From Gemmatimonadota bacterium (lineage in GTDB: Bacteria; Gemmatimonadota; Gemmatimonadetes; Longimicrobiales; Gaopeijiaceae): a stretch of DNA of 18,485 nucleotides. The translations under genes were made by a program, and so were the position numbers. The stretch lies in the NCBI GenBank assembly GCA_018678395.1, contig JAHHMJ010000658.1, forward strand, positions 1 through 18,485, given 5' to 3'. The notes beneath the pieces are model-generated. The model was not told the DNA's origin. It worked only from the letters and a program-made list of their open reading frames with translations, and searched no databases. Shown here piece by piece: positions 15,145 through 18,485 of this stretch (its first letter is position 1; every line of letters begins with the position of its first letter).

Positions 15145-15409
15145 GATGGTGCGGCTCCTTCGCGGGTGACGACGAGTCGCCGTCCAAGGGATGCGAAGAC
15201 CAACAGGGAGCTCCCCCGCGTGCGTCCTTCCGAGTGCCGCGCCGAGGCCCTCTGGAAAGGTACGGCCGGCGGTTGCGGACCGCGACGCATGGCGGTGGCG
15301 AACTCGCGGGTCAGGTGTCCGGCGCTTGCCGGTCGGCACCGTCGAGCGTACTTACTCGAACCGCCTCGTCCCGCCCGCCCCGCAGCGCCGAAGGCCGCCG
15401 ACCCGTCGC
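15145..15409. other. Divergent intergenic region between membrane protein A and the CPBP protease
   Basis: This 265-bp gap is the longest in the window. It must contain promoters for both flanking genes, but I see no convincing sigma70 pair. The best forward candidate is TTGCCG (15326-15331) with TACTTA 17 nt later, which is weak at the -10. Open frames cross the region in several phases, but they look like GC-driven noise. No repeat or RNA structure stands out. Confidence 0.4.
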
Positions 15410-16108
15410 ATGCACGGTCCACTCGATCACCTGCTCGCGTTGACCTTCGCCGTGGTCTTTCCCGTCGTCGCGACACCCGTGTATCGGCGTCGCCGCCCCG
15501 CGCTGCTCGCCGGTGACCTGCGCGTGCGGCGCCGGGAGTTTGTCGAGACCCTGGTGTGGCTCGCTGCCATGGGAGTGTGTACGGTGGTTGTGTGGACCGG
15601 CACGGGCCGAGCACTGACGGCCCTCGGCTTGACGGTGCCGGCCGGACGCCGCGGGTGGCTCGGCATGACGCTGGCCGGTGTCGCTGCGATGGCGCCCTTC
15701 GTGCAGACCTGGGCCGTGCGCCGCGACCCCACGACGCGGGAAGCGGCTCGCACGGCATTCGAGGGCGAAAGGGACTTCCTGCCGACCGGTCGCTCCGAGC
15801 GGCGCCTGTTCTGGGCGATCGCGCTGGCGGCAGGCGTCGGCGAGGAGCTGTTCTTCCGCGGCTTCCTGATCGCATACGGGGTCCTCTGGCTTCCCACGCC
15901 GGCGACCGTCGTGGTCAGCTCGGTGCTCTTCGGACTCGTGCACGTCATGCATGGAAGTCGGGCCACTCTGCGCGCCACCGGCCTGGGATTGGTGCTCGCA
16001 GTGCTCTATGTCTGGAGCGGGAGTCTGTGGCCGTCCATTCTCCTCCACACGGGCATCGACTGGTCGAGCGCCGAGTCGGGTTACTTCGCGCTCGGAGATG
16101 GGTGCTGA
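15410..16108 (+). CDS. CPBP-family intramembrane metalloprotease
   Basis: A 232-residue polytopic membrane protein with about six hydrophobic segments and the CPBP (CAAX protease/bacteriocin-processing, formerly Abi) signature. E145-E146-x3-R150 lies in 'GEELFFRGFLI', F174-x3-H178 in 'FGLVHVMHG', and a third motif H213-x3-D217 in 'LLHTGIDW'. In the Rce1-like family these Glu/His residues activate the catalytic water within the membrane. Bacterial members process peptides, act in immunity to bacteriocins, or have unknown substrates. The start at ATG 15410 has only a weak AAGG upstream. The frame is open further upstream, but that part is Arg/Pro-rich and not family-like. It is flanked on both sides by the paralogous membrane proteins on the minus strand, which suggests a functional association. 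Confidence 0.9.
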   Translation: MHGPLDHLLALTFAVVFPVVATPVYRRRRPALLAGDLRVRRREFVETLVWLAAMGVCTVVVWTGTGRALTALGLTVPAGRRGWLGMTLAGVAAMAPFVQTWAVRRDPTTREAARTAFEGERDFLPTGRSERRLFWAIALAAGVGEELFFRGFLIAYGVLWLPTPATVVVSSVLFGLVHVMHGSRATLRATGLGLVLAVLYVWSGSLWPSILLHTGIDWSSAESGYFALGDGC

Positions 16109-16171
16109 GCCGGAGTCGATCGGAGCTGCACCCTGCCGGCGAGCGAGCGGCCGGCCGATGGGTCCGCACGG

Positions 16172-16600
16172 CTACAGGTCGTCGATGTCGCTGCGGAGGA
16201 TGGGTGCCTCTTCCGCCTTGCGCGCCAGCGCGAGCGAACCCGCGGCGCTTCCCGCTCCCGCGATGCCGAACACGGGCACCAACACGACGAGCGCGCTGGC
16301 CCCGAGTCCGGCGAGGGCTACGAACGCGCTCGAGAAGAGGACGCCGCCGAGGGCGCCGAGGGTCGCGAAGCGAGGGAGCGACATCTGGTCGAATCGGCGC
16401 CTGCCGTCGACCAGCCCGAGCAACCCGGAGAAGGTCACGCCGGCGAGGAATCCCAGGAATCCGAAGAACAGCGGGAAAGGCACGTCCGCCGCGTCGGGAC
16501 CCACGACCAGCAGGAGCGCCATTCCGGCCAGGAACCATGCGAGTCCCCAGGCCACGCCCACACCGATCGCGCCGCGGATCCGTCTCAGCCATCTGCCCAT
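16172..16600 (-). CDS. Small integral membrane protein, family unknown (paralogue B)
   Basis: A 142-residue protein with about four hydrophobic segments and the same layout as the protein at 14629-15144. It has a basic 'MGRWLRRIRGAIG' start, a central 'GRRRFDQMSLPRFATLGALGG', and a closing 'AAGSLALARKAEEAP' with a short acidic tail. The start at ATG 16600 is backed by AGGAGG 4 nt upstream. It has the best promoter in the window 40-70 nt upstream, overlapped by an inverted repeat, so it is probably repressor-controlled. The stop lies 63 nt from the convergent CPBP stop. No enzymatic motif is visible; a partner, substrate or regulator of the CPBP protease is a guess from position only. Confidence 0.8.
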   Translation of the reverse strand: MGRWLRRIRGAIGVGVAWGLAWFLAGMALLLVVGPDAADVPFPLFFGFLGFLAGVTFSGLLGLVDGRRRFDQMSLPRFATLGALGGVLFSSAFVALAGLGASALVVLVPVFGIAGAGSAAGSLALARKAEEAPILRSDIDDL

Positions 16601-16640
16601 GACGCCTCCTGCTCACCCGTGCGGTTTGATCCGACGATTG

Positions 16641-16669
16641 ATCATACCCGCGCGTGGAGTACTTTGCAA
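16641..16669 (-). promoter_or_regulatory. Sigma70-type promoter of the membrane protein B gene
   Basis: On the minus strand, TTGCAA (16669-16664, -35) and TATGAT (16646-16641, -10, five of six consensus bases) are separated by exactly 17 bp. Transcription would start near 16634, giving a leader of about 34 nt that contains the AGGAGG site. The region is noticeably AT-richer than its surroundings. Confidence 0.7.
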
Positions 16670-16678
16670 TACAAAGTA
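16660..16678. promoter_or_regulatory. Operator-like 7-5-7 inverted repeat over the -35 box
   Basis: TACTTTG (16660-16666) and CAAAGTA (16672-16678) are perfect inverted copies around a 5-bp spacer. The left arm and spacer contain the -35 hexamer of the membrane protein B promoter, so a bound dimer would block polymerase. The AT-rich form would fit a winged-HTH repressor such as the PadR family, but no such regulator lies in the window. Confidence 0.6.
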
Positions 16679-16733
16679 TGCTGCCCTCGCCGGCAATCGA
16701 AGATTCGGGTCCTTCTGGAGATACCGGCGGCTG

Positions 16734-17804
16734 CTACCGCTCGTCCTGCCGTTCGGCACGAGGGGTGTCGACGCCGAGAACGTCCAGAACGCGGGAGGCC
16801 GGTGTGGCAGAACGATTGGGAGCGCTGCCCGCGAAGGCTGCGAGCACGGGACTCTCCTCGAGGGCGCGGAGTCCGATGGATTCGCTGCGCAGCTTGAGGT
16901 GCGCGTAGAAGGGCACCGACGAGGTCGTCCGGGCGACGAGGCCGCCGTCGGACGACCGCCGGGCGGGCAACACCTTCAAGCTGACGGCACGGAGGACATT
17001 GCCTCCGATGGCGAGGATCCGCTCTTCGTCCCCATCGACCTGAACGACGATGTCGCAATGCGAGCGAGCGCCCTCGCCCATCTGACGACGCCGCTCCGCC
17101 AGAGACCGATAGCGGGGTCGACTGGACGTGCACAGCATGTCGCCTGGTTCGACGACGCGTTCACCGATGTCGAACGCCTCGTACGCCGAGGCGGCCTCGC
17201 CGCCGTCCCGCGCCCGGATCGCCTGATCGACGTAGGTCCAGTGCGCAATCGCACGCCGGAACTGGCCGGACGACCCCAGCCCCGACTCGCACATCACCCA
17301 CGAGATGAACGCTGCCGACCACGGAGCGTTCCAGCGGGTGCCGGCTCCCCGTCGCTCCCATCGACGGGTCTGGGCCTCCACGATTCCCGGGCCTTCGGGC
17401 GTCACCGCCCAGTAGCCCGCGATCGTGGCACCGACCCGTGCTCCCTCGCGCGCCGAAGGAGTCGGAGCACGCCGCGTCGTGTTCTCGAATACGACACGCC
17501 GTGCCTGGAGCGCTGCGCCGGGGAGCAGGCGCGCTCCATTCAGGCGATCCAGCACCGGGAAGCCGAAGAACGCCCACTCCTGCACGGCGACATCCACGAT
17601 ACGGCGGCGCAGGTCGGCCGCGGGTGAGGTCCCGCATCGACCCTGCACCACACGCATGTCGCTGAGGATCCCCTCGACCCGCTCGGAGGGCGCCAATACG
17701 TCGAACAAGTCCGCAGGCAGGCGCTCCGGGGGGAGCTGGCCCGCAGAGGGCATCGGCGCCCAGAGGAGCAGCGCCACGAGGGTGTGGAGAGTCGGCTTCA
17801 TCAT
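16734..17804 (-). CDS. Exported DUF2272-like protein (possible NlpC/P60-type fold)
   Basis: A 356-residue protein with a signal peptide (about 1-22, 'MMKPTLHTLVALLLWAPMPSAGQ'-like). Its central region (about 125-310) matches the DUF2272 pattern as I remember it: 'WNAPWSAAFISWVM' (158-171), 'AIAHWTYV' (185-192), 'VEPGDMLC' (218-225), 'SHCDIVVQVDG' (248-258) and 'AIGGNV' (265-270). The order Trp/Ser helix, GD-containing strand, H-x-DIVV strand, GGN turn resembles NlpC/P60 or CHAP peptidases, but the usual nucleophilic Cys position reads Ser/Ala, so peptidase activity is doubtful. The C-terminal 50 residues look disordered. The start is ATG 17804 (tandem ATG codons at 17804 and 17801) with no clear Shine-Dalgarno. 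The gene is divergent from the GNAT gene (121-bp gap, no promoter I can defend). Confidence 0.75.
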   Translation of the reverse strand: MMKPTLHTLVALLLWAPMPSAGQLPPERLPADLFDVLAPSERVEGILSDMRVVQGRCGTSPAADLRRRIVDVAVQEWAFFGFPVLDRLNGARLLPGAALQARRVVFENTTRRAPTPSAREGARVGATIAGYWAVTPEGPGIVEAQTRRWERRGAGTRWNAPWSAAFISWVMCESGLGSSGQFRRAIAHWTYVDQAIRARDGGEAASAYEAFDIGERVVEPGDMLCTSSRPRYRSLAERRRQMGEGARSHCDIVVQVDGDEERILAIGGNVLRAVSLKVLPARRSSDGGLVARTTSSVPFYAHLKLRSESIGLRALEESPVLAAFAGSAPNRSATPASRVLDVLGVDTPRAERQDER

Positions 17805-17925
17805 GACTAAGACGCTCGGCGTACACGATGTGTTGCGTTCCCGTTCCTCGCAGCCGTGCTGGCGCGCTTCACGGACTCGGCGACATGATGGTGGCGTGAT
17901 TTGAAACGGTGCGGCGAGGTGCGCG

Positions 17926-18459
17926 ATGCGAGACGAGGTGCACGAGTACGGTTCGGATGCGCTTACGATTCGGGAGGCGGTCGAACGGGACGTGCCCGAC
18001 CTCGTCACCCTTCTGGCGGACGATCCCCTTGGATCGCAGCGGGAAGCGCCGGGTCCCGAGCAGATGTCGGCGTATCAGTCCGCCTTCCAGGCGATCGTGG
18101 AACGTGCGGACCACACGTTGCTGGTAGCGGATCGTGGGGGCAGGCCGGTCGCCGTCCTCCAACTCTCCTTCCTGCCCCACCTCACGTACACCGGAGGGTG
18201 GCGCGCCCAGATCGAGGGGGTGCGGGTCTGCGCCGAGTTGCGGGCCACGGGCCTGGGGAGACGCCTGCTGGAGGAGGCCATCGACCGGGCTCGGGATCGT
18301 GGCTGCCACCTGGTGCAGCTCACGACGGACGCCCGGCGCCCCGCAGCGCGCGCCTTCTACGAACGTCTGGGATTTCAGGCGACCCATCACGGCATGAAGA
18401 TGCACCTCGTCGGCTCGGCCCCGGGCGACGCCACCACCCTCACCGACGAAGCACCATGA
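17926..18459 (+). CDS. GNAT-family N-acetyltransferase
   Basis: A 177-residue acetyl-CoA-dependent acetyltransferase. 'LTIREAVERDVPDLVTLLADD' (about 13-33) is the usual first strand and helix, and 'GRPVAVLQLSF' (72-82) is the central strand. Motif A is 'VRVCAELRATGLGRRLLEEAI' with the R106-x2-G109-x-G111 pyrophosphate-binding loop, and motif B is 'RRPAARAFYERLGFQ' (137-151), with the Tyr often acting as general acid. The acceptor cannot be predicted. The start at ATG 17926 is supported by GAGG at 17916-17919, 6 nt upstream. Its TGA stop overlaps an ATG (ATGA at 18456-18459), suggesting a coupled downstream gene. Confidence 0.92.
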   Translation: MRDEVHEYGSDALTIREAVERDVPDLVTLLADDPLGSQREAPGPEQMSAYQSAFQAIVERADHTLLVADRGGRPVAVLQLSFLPHLTYTGGWRAQIEGVRVCAELRATGLGRRLLEEAIDRARDRGCHLVQLTTDARRPAARAFYERLGFQATHHGMKMHLVGSAPGDATTLTDEAP

Positions 18460-18485
18460 GCCGAGGCCGAGATCCGCTGATGGGG
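18456..18485 (+). CDS. Start of a possible downstream gene (partial, 10 codons)
   Basis: ATG at 18456 overlaps the acetyltransferase stop in the classic ATGA arrangement and reads MSRGRDPLMG to the window edge. There is too little sequence to assign a product, and no clear Shine-Dalgarno is present, so translation would rely on coupling. Confidence 0.35.
   Translation, partial: MSRGRDPLMG

Noticed and set aside
16109..16171. GCCGGC repeats between the convergent CPBP and membrane protein B genes considered as a bidirectional terminator
   Set aside because: Short self-palindromic GC words with no T-tract on either strand; indistinguishable from background composition.
1..18485. Defence island, prophage or mobile element
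   Set aside because: No integrase, transposase, restriction, toxin-antitoxin, CRISPR or tRNA attachment signature was seen; codon style looks uniform through the window.

Overview
The window is very GC-rich, densely packed DNA with short intergenic gaps and no tRNA, rRNA, CRISPR array, transposase or phage gene that I can see. The gene mix (secreted RidA and NHL/TPR proteins, an SLC12-type cotransporter, bacterial Ku/LigD, class III cyclase, CPBP protease) suggests a chromosomal segment of a free-living Gram-negative-type bacterium. Gemmatimonadota is my best guess, but this is an inference from style and content, not a proven assignment.

Region 1 (1-5081), DNA end joining: after the 3' end of a gamma-glutamyltransferase gene, ligD (phosphoesterase-ligase-polymerase order) lies on the minus strand. 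Divergent to it are a cytoplasmic GH3 (NagZ-like) gene and then ku. The end-joining pair is therefore split across a divergent locus, with the GH3 gene in between.

Region 2 (4236-9883), a probable five-gene run behind ku: ku overlaps a membrane-anchored class III nucleotide cyclase by 4 nt (GTGA). Then come an exported RidA-family protein, a MerR-type HTH fused to TPRs (apparently starting at CTG inside the preceding stop codon), and a bacterial SLC12-type cation-chloride cotransporter. The tight spacing suggests co-expression of a DNA-repair protein, a second-messenger enzyme, a regulator and an ion transporter; a desiccation or osmotic stress role is a hypothesis.

Region 3 (9971-14505), metabolic genes: an exported NHL propeller/TPR protein and a METTL7-like methyltransferase read forward. 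They converge on a short-chain dehydrogenase and a pyruvate-kinase-like protein on the minus strand. The latter has a ~140-residue N-terminal extension, lacks the C-terminal regulatory domain, and has an altered monovalent-cation site.

Region 4 (14629-18485), envelope genes: two paralogous small membrane proteins on the minus strand flank a CPBP-family intramembrane protease on the plus strand. The second paralogue has the clearest promoter in the window, a sigma70-like -35/-10 pair with a perfect 7-5-7 inverted repeat over the -35. An exported DUF2272-like protein, a GNAT acetyltransferase and the first codons of another ORF finish the window.

No intergenic gap exceeds 300 bases. The longest, 15145-15409 and 4046-4235, are described in the feature list.
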